Below, piece after piece: positions 1 to 7,723 of a stretch of DNA of 9,347 nt. This DNA is from Crocinitomicaceae bacterium (GTDB lineage: Bacteria; Bacteroidota; Bacteroidia; Flavobacteriales_D; Crocinitomicaceae): NCBI GenBank assembly GCA_013215515.1, contig JABSPC010000084.1:1-9347 (forward strand). The letters run 5' to 3'. Each line of letters starts with the position of its first letter. Position 1 is the first letter of the stretch. Made by a program: the position numbers and the translations under genes. The notes under the pieces are model-generated. The model made no database searches. It was not told the DNA's origin and saw only the letters and a program-made list of their open reading frames with translations.

Positions 1-136
1 TGTCCGAAAACCGATTGTCCAAAAAAGTGGGTACTTTTATTCATGTAATTTTTGTTTTCCAAAACCAAATTACATTAAAGCGGGACTTCCTTTAGAGGAT
101 TTCTCGCTTTTCAAAAAGTTTTATCGGACAGTAGTG
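1..136. mobile_element. Probable insertion-sequence end, partial (body lies left of the window)
   Basis: This stretch has no convincing gene and finishes with TTTTATCGGACAGTAGTG (119-136), which recurs as a perfect inverted copy at 9259-9276. Read outward, CTACTGTCCGATAAAA looks like the start of an IS terminal inverted repeat, so 1-134 would be the tail of an IS whose body lies to the left. Beyond the 18 bp the two ends do not align, as expected for opposite ends of an IS. A related TGTCCGAAAA sits at 1-10, so a small MITE-like element of about 135 bp is also possible. No transposase residue is visible here, so the family cannot be named. The frame of the downstream regulator is open through this whole region, but the peptide it would encode looks unlike a domain. 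Confidence 0.45.
119..136 (+). repeat. 18-bp terminal-type inverted repeat, left copy
   Basis: TTTTATCGGACAGTAGTG is matched exactly by the reverse complement of 9259-9276. An 18-bp perfect match is not expected by chance in 9.3 kb. It overlaps the GTG at 134 that could open the regulator frame. Confidence 0.8.
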
Positions 137-166
137 TTTAAAAATATCCTTTCTATTTTTGTCTCT

Positions 167-952
167 ATGAGAACCACTTTCATACTAGGGACTATATTCC
201 TGTGTTTTTCTTTTAATGGTAGTACGCAAGCATCAGTAAGTGATATGCTGGTTCAATTGGACAGTACAAAGAATCTTTCGGCCCGTGTTCTTCTTCTCGA
301 CTCAATTTCAGCATTCTACATGAAAGAGGACGAAATTCAAAAGGCCCTAGGATATAGGTACAAATCGTCCGAACTGATAGACAGCATCTATCAATTGAAT
401 TTCGAGAAAAGTTCAGCCAACATTGAAGAGGAAGTTGGTTTAAAAAAAGCGGCCCAGGCTATATCTGAATCAAGCAATAAAATCCAACGGACAGCAAACG
501 AACGAAAAAATCTATTGATGCAAATTTGGTTCTACAGGTATCTTTCCATTGGAATTTTGCTACTCCTTATTTTTATCGTTTACAGAATCATTCGAAATTA
601 TCGAATAAATAAGCAAACCTCCAATCAGAAAGAAGCAACGCTCAAGAAGTATAAAACATTGGAAGAGGCTTACGTGAATGTTTATAATTTACTCGAGAAA
701 TTAAAGGCTAAGGTTGAACTCGAAAATGAAAAGAACAAAAGTGAATTGCCGGACTGGGTTGTTCAACTTTCAAAAAAAGAAATAGAAGTGCTTGCGTATT
801 TATCAATTGGAATGACGGATAAAGAAATCAGTGATAAAATGATGGTTTCTTTATCGACGGTTAGAACCTATTGCCGACGACTCTATTCCAAATTACTGGT
901 TAAAAATCGCTCTGAAGCCGCCAGTTTTGCGGTTAAGTACAAATTGATTTAA
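167..952 (+). CDS. Membrane-anchored LuxR-type transcriptional regulator, short sensor region
   Basis: A 261-residue protein is predicted when started at ATG 167. That start gives a clean signal peptide (residues 1-22, hydrophobic core FILGTIFLCFSF, cleavage after TQA); the upstream GTG 134 lies inside the repeat of the putative IS end. Next comes a helical segment of about 100 residues with one TPR-like hairpin (KALGYRYKSSELIDSIYQ). A single transmembrane helix follows at about 127-145 (SIGILLLLIFIVY), then a charged coiled coil at about 150-195. The last 61 residues (201-261) are a LuxR/GerE helix-turn-helix with the family hallmarks LSKKEIEVL, GMTDKEIS, STVRTY and KNRSEAA. In Bacteroidota this architecture usually carries several periplasmic TPRs, so the sensor here is unusually short. 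It probably reads an envelope signal and binds DNA in the cytoplasm. Targets are unknown; the adjacent surface protein is a guess. No terminator is visible after it. Confidence 0.85.
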   Translation: MRTTFILGTIFLCFSFNGSTQASVSDMLVQLDSTKNLSARVLLLDSISAFYMKEDEIQKALGYRYKSSELIDSIYQLNFEKSSANIEEEVGLKKAAQAISESSNKIQRTANERKNLLMQIWFYRYLSIGILLLLIFIVYRIIRNYRINKQTSNQKEATLKKYKTLEEAYVNVYNLLEKLKAKVELENEKNKSELPDWVVQLSKKEIEVLAYLSIGMTDKEISDKMMVSLSTVRTYCRRLYSKLLVKNRSEAASFAVKYKLI

Positions 953-1072
953 GACGGTATTTCCCCATCTATATTTAAATAAACACATGTTGTCATTGAG
1001 ATTGGTTAGAATTGATGACAAATGATAGGGGCAACTAGCCATACTTTTACAGAGAACTTAATCTGTTTAAGA

Positions 1073-4000
1073 ATGAAAAATTTACTGATCCTCATTAGCG
1101 TACTATCTGTGAAACTGACTTTTGCCCAACAACCCGCCGAAGTTTGGGAAACGATTGATTTGTACCAAAGTCCTGGAATTAATTCAACGGTCGCGCACAG
1201 TATAAGCGATGACCTTGGTAACACCTATTCCACAGGCTACTTTTACGGCCCGGATGGCGACCATGATGTGTTTGTCTCTAAGCATGATAACAACGGGAAT
1301 CTTGTATTTAATGACACGTACAACTCCGGCGTTGGATACGATTGGGGTATTGAAGTGGGCTACGATGATCTTGGAAACACTTATGTTGTTGCAAACATTC
1401 GCGGAGCCTCTATCCTGGAAGGTGGCGCAGTAATGACCCGTAAATATAATGCGACTGGAACCCTGCTCTGGACCGAACTATTTTACAGTGCAATTGTAGC
1501 AGCAAGAGCAAAGGATATGCGCGTTCATCCAACCACTGGAGACGTATATATTGTTGGTTATAGTGCCAATCAAGTAACGGCAGATGAGAAAAATTTGATG
1601 GTTCTGAAGTACTTGACGGATGGAACTTTGAGCTGGTCCAAATCATTTGACGGAGGAAGCGCCATTGATGATATAGCATATATGATGAAACTCGAAAGTA
1701 CAGGAGATGTCTACGTTCTCGGAGAAACGAATGCGCCAGTATTAGGTCCTCCTGGAACCAATATCTTATTAAAATATACAACTACTGGAGCATTGTCATG
1801 GTCTAAAATTCCTCAAACTTCTGGAGAAAATGGAGCAGTTTTACTTAACGAGGGAACGAATTTCTCTGTCTATGATTTTTTCACGAAACAGCGTTACACT
1901 AAATCAACTGGACTATTGAATGAAACAGTTATTTTTCAAAATGCATTTCAGGTTGGTTCAGCAAACTTGCGATATTGGAAATTAGCCGATGGGAGGTATA
2001 TACGCACAATGAGCTCGAACACCATCAAAGTATACAATGCAGTTGGAACAGAGTTGTTTTCTACCCTCATTTCTCAATACACAGATATTCAAAAGAGGAG
2101 CGGTAATAGTCTTTACATCTGCTCCCCCGCAGTTGGAGACTCAGCTCAAGTACAGAAAAGAAGTTTGGTTGGAGATAGTTACAATTCGATTGATTGGACC
2201 TATCGTTTTTATCAGGCTAGCTCAGGATGGCCAAAATTTGATTTAAGTGACAATAACACCTTTACTGTGGCGTCTCGATATTCAACGGGGTCTGTTATTA
2301 CACACAGAGCTTGTATTCCACCGAGTGTCGATGTGACCTTGACCGGAGTTGATTTATCGACAAATGTTTGTCCGGGAGATACGGTGTTCTTTAACGCAAC
2401 GAGCGAATACGCCAGTACCTATTCTTGGTGGGGAAATACACCTGGGAGCAATAATGACTCGATGTATATTTGGGGCGGAAACTTCTCACTTGTAACGCCA
2501 CTTAATCTTGGGTTGACAGTAGATGCGGGAAATGGATGTACTGTTGATGTGAATATGGCTTTTGGCGGGTATCGAATTATCGACACGTATATCGTAAATA
2601 GCTTCGTTGGTAATTGTGAAAATGATCAAGGCTTCCTACAGTCCTTGAACTCAGGTGGAATCTATTTATTCAATTGGTATTACAATGGCGTTCAACAGGT
2701 TTTTGATGATACCGATTACAATTATGATTTAACACTCGGGAATGGAACATACGAATTGTCACTGCTCGACACTGAAACGGGCTGTCGATCAATTCCGCAT
2801 GCCACGGTTGATGTAACTTCAATCCAAGCTCAAGATGACGCGAGTTATTCATACGCCCTAGCTAACTACTGTCAATCAGGAACGGATCCTCTACCTACAA
2901 TTACAGGAACAGCTGGGGGTACGTTTACCTCAACCCCAGCAGGCTTATCTATTAATCCTTCAATGGGTGAGATTGACCTTTCTCTAAGTACGGCTGGACC
3001 TTACTCGGTGTCATACATAACAGGAGGAACTTGCCCCGATACTGCGTTATTTAATATTACCGTTGGTGTCCTCGAAGACGCTACATTTTCGTACATTTCG
3101 ATTAATTTTTGCGAAAATGATTTAAATGAAGTGGCAACTATTTCCGGAACGGCAGGAGGAACGTTCTCTGCGACTCCAGCAGGACTAAACATTAACCCTT
3201 CGACGGGTGAAATTGATTTTTCATTGAGTACCGTAAATAACTATGTGGTTGATTATCAAACAAACGGCGCGTGCCCAATAGCATCACAAGTAAGTGTCAA
3301 TATCGCAGCTGGCGATGTTGCTTCTGTATCTTATATAACGTCAAATTATTGTCAAAACGATGTGGATCCTGTCCCTACAATTACAGGCACACCAGGGGGT
3401 GCTTTTTCGGCAACTCCAATAGGGCTAAGCATTAATTCTTCGACTGGTGAAATTGATCTTTCCTTGAGTACACCTGCGGTTTACACTGTCAAATACTTAA
3501 CAAATGGAGTGTGTCCTGATTCTATAACAGGTACAATTACAATTAACGCCCTAGACGATGCTGAATTTACCTTTGCTGCCTTGAATTATTGTGAAAATGA
3601 TCCGAATGTCTTTCCAACTATTACAGGAACAATAGGCGGGACTTTTTCTGCGACGCCAGTTGGATTGTCAATTAATCCATCTACGGGTGAGATTAATTTC
3701 GGAACGAGTGGCGCCAATTCGTACAGCATTACCTACTTAACAAATGGTAACTGCCCTATGTCTTCGCAGATAAACCTCACGATAACGGCACAGGATGTTG
3801 CTGCATTTACTTATGGTGCGGCAAACTACTGTGCTGATGCCGTGAATCCACTAGCAACGATTTCTGGCACTTTGGGAGGCACTTTCTCTTCAGCTCCAGG
3901 CGGGCTTGTTATGAATCCATCAACAGGCGAAATTGATCTGGCTTTGAGCACAGCCAATACCTATACGATACAGTATTTAACAAATGGTACATGTCCTGAT

Positions 4001-5011
4001 TCTATTACAAGCTCAATAACAATCGAAGCATTAGATGATGCCTCGTTTAATTTTAGTTCAGGTACATTCTGTCTTTCTGGATCAAATCCAATTCCAACGA
4101 TTTCGGGTCTTAATGGAGGAACGTTCACAGGAACTAATGGAATTATTATAAATGGATCAACGGGAGAAATTAACATACCTTCAAGTGGACTTGGAAATTA
4201 TACCATTACTTATCAAACCAATGGAAATTGTCCTAACTCTACTGATTTCAATGTCGTGATCACAGACTCGCCTGATGCATCATTTTCATATAATCCAATT
4301 GAATTTTGCGAAAATGAACAAGCCCTTTCGGCACAATTTGGTGCTGGCGCAAGTGGAGGAACGTTCTCTGCAGTTCCCGCGGGATTAAGTATGAACGCCT
4401 CTACGGGGGAAATTGGCCCTGCTTTGAGTACGCCAAATGTATATACAGTAACGAACTACATTGCCGCATCGGGTGGTTGCTCAACGACATCTTTTGACTT
4501 CCAAGTGGAGGTTCTCGCTATGGATGACGCTTTGTTTTCCTACAGTCAAGCAAGTTATTATGCCAATGATCCAAATCCAACCCCAACAATAAGTGGATTG
4601 GTCGGAGGAACATTCAGTGAATCTTCTGGTGATGTTGTTTTGAATGTATTAACAGGTGAAATTGATTTGGCCTCGAGCACAATTGGGGGGCCTTACACAA
4701 TTGAGTATTTAACTTCTGGAACCTGCCCATCAATGGAGTCTTTTCAAGTTACGATTGAAGAGCCTCTTTCTGTCTTCATTCAAGAACTTGGTCATGTAGT
4801 GATTTCCCCAAATCCCATGTCAAACGTTTTAAACATTGATAGTGATGGAGAGATGATTGAGCTTGTCGAATTATACGATTTAAACGGACGATTAGTGTAT
4901 CAAAGTACTGGAACGAATCAATTCGATGTTTCCAAATTGCACCCTGCCATGTATATAATTAAGGTTACAATCGACGGCGCGGTTTACCAAAAACGCTTGA
5001 TTAAGCATTAG
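1073..5011 (+). CDS. Large secreted surface protein: beta-propeller-like N-terminus, eight tandem modules, T9SS sorting domain
   Basis: A 1312-residue protein results from starting at ATG 1073, which places a signal peptide at residues 1-18 (MKNLLILISVLSVKLTFA). An earlier in-frame ATG at 1022 would bury it behind 17 polar residues and is rejected. Residues about 30-430 contain SBBP/beta-propeller-type motifs (DDLGNTYSTG at 47, DDLGNTYVVA at 99, TGDVYIVG at 156, TGDVYVLG at 210). Residues about 430-587 look like one or two Ig/PKD-like domains with paired cysteines. Residues 588 to about 1230 are eight tandem modules of about 80 residues with GGTF and STGEIDL motifs. Residues 1243-1312 match the type A T9SS C-terminal sorting domain (SPNP, VELYDLNGRLVY, MYIIKV, final QKRLIKH). 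It should be exported by Sec, then T9SS, and attached to the surface or released. No catalytic motif is visible, so an adhesive or structural role is inferred. A TACTTTTA at 1042 resembles a Bacteroidota -7 box but lacks a well-placed -33 partner. Confidence 0.9.
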   Translation: MKNLLILISVLSVKLTFAQQPAEVWETIDLYQSPGINSTVAHSISDDLGNTYSTGYFYGPDGDHDVFVSKHDNNGNLVFNDTYNSGVGYDWGIEVGYDDLGNTYVVANIRGASILEGGAVMTRKYNATGTLLWTELFYSAIVAARAKDMRVHPTTGDVYIVGYSANQVTADEKNLMVLKYLTDGTLSWSKSFDGGSAIDDIAYMMKLESTGDVYVLGETNAPVLGPPGTNILLKYTTTGALSWSKIPQTSGENGAVLLNEGTNFSVYDFFTKQRYTKSTGLLNETVIFQNAFQVGSANLRYWKLADGRYIRTMSSNTIKVYNAVGTELFSTLISQYTDIQKRSGNSLYICSPAVGDSAQVQKRSLVGDSYNSIDWTYRFYQASSGWPKFDLSDNNTFTVASRYSTGSVITHRACIPPSVDVTLTGVDLSTNVCPGDTVFFNATSEYASTYSWWGNTPGSNNDSMYIWGGNFSLVTPLNLGLTVDAGNGCTVDVNMAFGGYRIIDTYIVNSFVGNCENDQGFLQSLNSGGIYLFNWYYNGVQQVFDDTDYNYDLTLGNGTYELSLLDTETGCRSIPHATVDVTSIQAQDDASYSYALANYCQSGTDPLPTITGTAGGTFTSTPAGLSINPSMGEIDLSLSTAGPYSVSYITGGTCPDTALFNITVGVLEDATFSYISINFCENDLNEVATISGTAGGTFSATPAGLNINPSTGEIDFSLSTVNNYVVDYQTNGACPIASQVSVNIAAGDVASVSYITSNYCQNDVDPVPTITGTPGGAFSATPIGLSINSSTGEIDLSLSTPAVYTVKYLTNGVCPDSITGTITINALDDAEFTFAALNYCENDPNVFPTITGTIGGTFSATPVGLSINPSTGEINFGTSGANSYSITYLTNGNCPMSSQINLTITAQDVAAFTYGAANYCADAVNPLATISGTLGGTFSSAPGGLVMNPSTGEIDLALSTANTYTIQYLTNGTCPDSITSSITIEALDDASFNFSSGTFCLSGSNPIPTISGLNGGTFTGTNGIIINGSTGEINIPSSGLGNYTITYQTNGNCPNSTDFNVVITDSPDASFSYNPIEFCENEQALSAQFGAGASGGTFSAVPAGLSMNASTGEIGPALSTPNVYTVTNYIAASGGCSTTSFDFQVEVLAMDDALFSYSQASYYANDPNPTPTISGLVGGTFSESSGDVVLNVLTGEIDLASSTIGGPYTIEYLTSGTCPSMESFQVTIEEPLSVFIQELGHVVISPNPMSNVLNIDSDGEMIELVELYDLNGRLVYQSTGTNQFDVSKLHPAMYIIKVTIDGAVYQKRLIKH
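2834..4762 (+). repeat. Eight tandem ~240-bp coding repeats (about 80-residue Ig/PKD-like modules)
   Basis: Units start at 2834, 3074, 3314, 3554, 3794, 4034, 4271 and 4523. The first five are exactly 240 bp, the sixth 237 and the seventh 252. The shared protein pattern is DDAxFxY, about five residues, then YC; later PTITG, GGTFSATPxGL, NPSTGEIDL, Y-x-V-x-Y, and NGxCP near the end. Each unit holds one cysteine near residue 13 and one near its end, likely a disulfide in this extracytoplasmic protein. Unit 7 carries an insertion before its GGTF and ends GGCST instead of CP. Unit 8 has Tyr (codon 4559-4561) in place of the first cysteine. The units differ considerably at DNA level, so the array is old rather than freshly amplified. 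Confidence 0.92.
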
Positions 5012-5021
5012 GGGCGGAAGA

Positions 5022-5068
5022 AAATCTCTAATAATTGCAAGACGAAAAACTGCAATTGTTGGAGATTT
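5022..5068 (+). terminator. Long hairpin just after the surface-protein stop; probable terminator
   Basis: Arms 5022-5039 and 5051-5068 pair over 18 positions (16 Watson-Crick, two G-U) around an 11-nt loop, beginning 11 nt after the stop codon at 5009-5011. There is no clean T-run after it (TAATAGAGGTTTT follows), so it may act as a weak terminator or as a 3'-end stabilising stem of the mRNA. Confidence 0.7.
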
Positions 5069-5634
5069 AATAGAGGTTTTGAATTGGAAAGGTCTAAGCA
5101 AAAGGAATTTTCAATACAAGGCTGATTCAAAGAATGGAAAATTCATTTATCTGATTTTACCTAATCATCTTAGCTTTTTGATATATAATGGCTGTAAAAT
5201 CAGAAGTATTCCCTTTGGGGCTTCTGGGATGAATACTAACAGTACTAGTCGGTGGAATTCTTTTAATGGTGAGCCACCTCCATTGTTGACAAATCGACGG
5301 CGTTAAGATCGATAACGCAATCAGACCCACAATTTCTGCAAAACTATGCTCCCTAGCTATGGCTTATAAGCTGTGTTCAGCCTTTCAGGCTGAACTGTAT
5401 TCTTTGTGATTCAATTTATGTCTTGATAAGGACAATACATAGCTCTCATTCAAAAGAAGAAGTTAAAATGAGTAATTTAAAACTCTCGAAACACTTACTG
5501 ATTTCTTACTCAAATGTTCTAAACATTATATCATTGGGAGTAATACTGTCATTCTAGGAACTCAACCTATTAAGTCCACCTTGATAAAGTAAAACTGTAT
5601 CTCATACTTACATTAATAACACTAACTAAACAAA
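5069..5634. other. Gene-free stretch between the two T9SS genes
   Basis: I see no supportable gene here. About 5140-5320 is more GC-rich than its flanks and is open in several frames on both strands; one minus-strand reading contains EFHRLVLLVFIPEAPKGILL, with no recognisable family. This may be a remnant of repetitive or mobile DNA. A perfect 8-bp stem lies at 5375-5395 and a 10-bp palindrome, GCTTATAAGC, at 5362-5371. The rest (5400-5634) is AT-rich with stops in every frame and shows nothing else. Confidence 0.5.
5375..5395. repeat. Perfect small stem-loop (GTTCAGCC / GGCTGAAC)
   Basis: Arms 5375-5382 and 5388-5395 are perfectly complementary around the loop TTTCA. It lies far from any gene end and has no T-run, so a terminator role is unlikely. 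It could be a REP-like or IS200-type stem, but only this one copy is present in the window. Confidence 0.5.
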
Positions 5635-5671
5635 AAAAAGCACCACATATTACCTTTAAGCGATGCTTTTT
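5635..5671 (-). terminator. Rho-independent terminator of the minus-strand T9SS gene
   Basis: Arms 5635-5646 and 5660-5671 pair over 12 positions, two of them G-U when read on the minus strand, with a 13-nt loop. On the minus strand the stem runs into eight T (complement of A 5632-5639). It begins about 20 nt after the stop codon at 5692-5694. The A-rich other side means it could also stop plus-strand transcripts. Confidence 0.85.
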
Positions 5672-5691
5672 ATTTTTAATCAGTTACTATA

Positions 5692-6975
5692 TTACAACTT
5701 CGTAAATCGTTGAATCTTCTGAGCAAAAGAATCACTCACCTTAACAGTGTACAATTGTGAACTAAAACCATCCAATGACAATTCATTCTCTCCATTATTT
5801 CCTGCAGGAATTACCATCACTCGGCGTCCTAAATTGTCGAACACTTCAATCGTTGTAGAACTTAAATCAAATTCGGTCAAAGTAATAACCACTTTATTCT
5901 CTGCTGGATTAGGATAAATCTGAACATTTCTTTGCTCACAGTCAGCATAAAAAAACTCAACGACTTCTTTTTTTCCATCAAAATCAACCTGGGTCAATTG
6001 ATAATAATAGTTCACAAAATCAAATACCTCAGAATAACTATAATGTTGGGTTTCTATTGTGGTTCCACTCCCATCCACTATAGCAACAGGTTCAAATATT
6101 AATCCAGCCCTGCTCTTTTCAATTTCAAAATAGTCACAGTTCAATTCAGAAACTGTCTCCCATTCCAACTCAACCTCCTCAAATTCACAATTCAACGAAG
6201 CATAACTAATTTCAACTGGTAACGGATTATTAACCGTAACCAGTTCACAATCTTGATCATTACAAGGTGCTACACCAATATCATAACAAACCGTGTGGTT
6301 TCCAACACCAGCCACATTAGGATCAAACATACCTGTAACAGGATCTATACACGCACCGCAAGTAGCAGACCATGTACCTCCAGCATCAACAGAAATCATT
6401 TGCACAGGTGGATCTGAATCTTGCATAGGCGTTGTGGCAGTAATTAAAGCATTTGGAGGCCCAGTCTGCGCTCCTGTTCCCAACTGCATTGTAAACGTAA
6501 AAGCCACTCCTGACCAATTCTCTACAACAATCATCAATTCATCACCAGCATTTACTATAGGAGCCGGAACCCATGAAGCACAAGAAAAAGTTGTTCCAAA
6601 CTGATTACAACCACTCGAGTTACTCGCATAGTTACAGCCAATTTCATTGACGTTATTTTGAATAGCGATACAAGGATCTATTCCTACGGGAACATTAAAA
6701 ATTGCTACATCAATATAGCCTGAAGTTGCATTTCCGTCAAAGAGTAACTCTAACGGACCTCCCTGCGTAATATAAAGTGTAATATATGACACAGAAGGAC
6801 CATAAAAGTCCAGGCATGTACTCACAGGGACTCCAGGAGTATTAAAATTAAATGGACCTGCAACACCTGGTGTACAAATTGATGTGTTCGTATTACATTG
6901 AGCTGTCAAATTGCCCGGCACAAAGGAAATTAACAAAATTAACAATAACGAATTTGAGAAATTAATTTTGAACAT
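5692..6975 (-). CDS. Secreted T9SS-targeted surface protein with Ig-like module
   Basis: This 427-residue protein has a signal peptide at 1-25 (hydrophobic LLLILLISFVPG, cleavage after LTA). Residues about 26-172 form a cysteine-rich beta-rich domain ending in QLGTGAQTGPP, a type often placed first in Bacteroidota surface proteins. Residues about 185-250 are an Ig-like module with GGTWSATCGACI and AGVGNHTVCYDI, resembling the repeat modules of the large surface protein at 1073-5011. Residues 251-345 are the FN3-like domain commonly found before a T9SS tail (LPVEISY, ELEWETVSELNCDYFEIEKS, YYYQLTQVDFDGK). Residues 350-427 are the sorting domain (VQIYPNPAENKV, IEVFDNLGRRV, LYTVKV). No enzyme motif is seen. 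Its ATG lies inside the last codons of a decayed upstream gene on the same strand (14-nt overlap), so translational coupling was likely; that gene is now broken. A hairpin terminator follows at 5635-5671. Confidence 0.9.
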   Translation of the reverse strand: MFKINFSNSLLLILLISFVPGNLTAQCNTNTSICTPGVAGPFNFNTPGVPVSTCLDFYGPSVSYITLYITQGGPLELLFDGNATSGYIDVAIFNVPVGIDPCIAIQNNVNEIGCNYASNSSGCNQFGTTFSCASWVPAPIVNAGDELMIVVENWSGVAFTFTMQLGTGAQTGPPNALITATTPMQDSDPPVQMISVDAGGTWSATCGACIDPVTGMFDPNVAGVGNHTVCYDIGVAPCNDQDCELVTVNNPLPVEISYASLNCEFEEVELEWETVSELNCDYFEIEKSRAGLIFEPVAIVDGSGTTIETQHYSYSEVFDFVNYYYQLTQVDFDGKKEVVEFFYADCEQRNVQIYPNPAENKVVITLTEFDLSSTTIEVFDNLGRRVMVIPAGNNGENELSLDGFSSQLYTVKVSDSFAQKIQRFTKL

Positions 6976-7331
6976 AAGAATGGTATTTCAAGTGTCTAAC
7001 TATTTTAAGTAAAAGCTCATCGGTAAGGCTATCAGGAAGAATTAATGTGACTTCTTGAGACTGCCAGTTGGTAGTAACGTCTAAAATATCGGGATAAGTA
7101 ATCATCAATCGTTCCTCCAATCTCTGAGCTTTCCACTATGGAATTTCAATGTTGGATACAAATACACATGTTGAATTCCCCAATGCTGATACAATCGTTA
7201 CTTGAGCTGGAGCCACAACAACTTCATTAAGGTTTTGCTGGTGCTCTGATTCGCTTTGTCCTAAGAGAATTCAAGGAAAAAAAGCATCCAAAAATAATAA
7301 GTAACTGAACACTGGTTCTATTCATTTTCAT
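6962..7331 (-). pseudogene. Decayed small secreted-protein gene (frameshift plus in-frame amber stop)
   Basis: From ATG 7331 the minus strand encodes a signal peptide (MKMNRTSVQLLIIFGCFFSL, then NSL) that then leaves frame. One surplus base near 7259-7270 separates it from a continuation beginning GQSESEHQQNLNEVVVAPAQ and reaching SNIEIP, where TAG (7138-7136) interrupts. The same frame resumes with WKAQRLEERLMITYPDILDV and ends YHSYVQN at TAA 6964-6962. The 370-bp span is exactly one base more than 123 codons, which supports a single one-base insertion. The mature part shows a beta-alpha-beta-beta-alpha pattern recalling ferredoxin-like (HMA-like) folds, but no metal-binding CxxC is seen and the family is not recognised. 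It overlaps the start of the T9SS gene by 14 nt, so the two once formed an operon. ATG 7325 is an alternative start. Confidence 0.75.
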
Positions 7332-7369
7332 ATAGTTAGTATTCTATTAAATAGAATACTCTTAACTAT
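7332..7369. promoter_or_regulatory. Strong palindrome directly upstream of the minus-strand unit
   Basis: A perfect inverted repeat with 11-bp arms (AGTATTCTATT at 7338-7348, AATAGAATACT at 7350-7360) flanks a single A. After a few unpaired bases on the right side it continues with ATAGTTA (7332-7338) against TAACTAT (7363-7369). On the minus strand it ends directly before the ATG at 7331. It could be an operator, or an RNA hairpin in the leader that limits initiation. Confidence 0.6.
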
Positions 7370-7723
7370 TAAAATTAATGCTTAATATATTAAAAAGCAT
7401 GTAAAATCAATGCAAATGATCAAACTAAAGTTCCGAATTATTAAATCAGCACAGACAACTACTAAATCGGTTAAATCGGCAGCCTTCGGCAATAACCCAG
7501 AAATATTCAGCGAGAAATAGAGTATGCTTTTTACGATTTTCTCCGCATAATTCACCAGTCATAATTTAACAACAACAAAATCCATAAACAAACCATTATA
7601 ACACCTTAAAGATCATGCAATACACTAAACTAGCGGTTCAATTACATGCTGAGAATGAGTCAAAGTAAACATTTATTCCGTTCTAAAATTTGTATTTTCA
7701 CGCTCAACTTATAAACTAATACA
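7370..7723. other. AT-rich intergenic region between divergent units
   Basis: This stretch probably contains the promoters for the minus-strand T9SS unit and the plus-strand lipoprotein pair. A second inverted repeat, ATGCTT at 7378-7383 with AAGCAT at 7395-7400, encloses the palindrome TTAATATATTAA (7382-7393). A short direct repeat, TAAATCGG, occurs twice close to 7465-7480. TAAAATTTG at 7684-7692, about 32 nt before the lipoprotein ATG, resembles the Bacteroidota -7 element (TAnnTTTG) with one extra spacer base, but no matching TTG at -33 is evident. A 36-codon frame at 7410-7520 has no supporting features. Confidence 0.4.

Noticed and set aside
684..952. LuxR HTH considered as part of a two-component response regulator
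   Set aside because: No receiver domain; a signal peptide, TM helix and coiled coil precede the HTH instead.
1022..1072. Upstream ATG that would add 17 residues to the large surface protein
   Set aside because: It places polar residues ahead of a textbook signal peptide that starts at 1073.
2834..4762. Regular 240-bp periodicity considered as a CRISPR-like or non-coding satellite array
   Set aside because: The units are in frame, diverged, and encode a coherent protein module.
5079..5306. A 75-codon plus-strand frame
   Set aside because: No signal, domain or conserved-looking composition, and other frames of the same stretch are equally open; kept only as part of the GC-richer island.
5188..5409. 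Plus-strand reading beginning MAVKSEVFPLGLLG that would be a membrane protein if two TGA codons were Trp
   Set aside because: It needs two stop codons to be read through, and nothing else in the window suggests TGA recoding.
6293..6604. A 103-codon plus-strand frame inside the minus-strand T9SS gene
   Set aside because: Antisense shadow of a gene with a clear signal peptide, domains and sorting tail.
7410..7520. A 36-codon plus-strand frame in the intergenic region
   Set aside because: Short, without signal peptide, TM segment or neighbour-based support.
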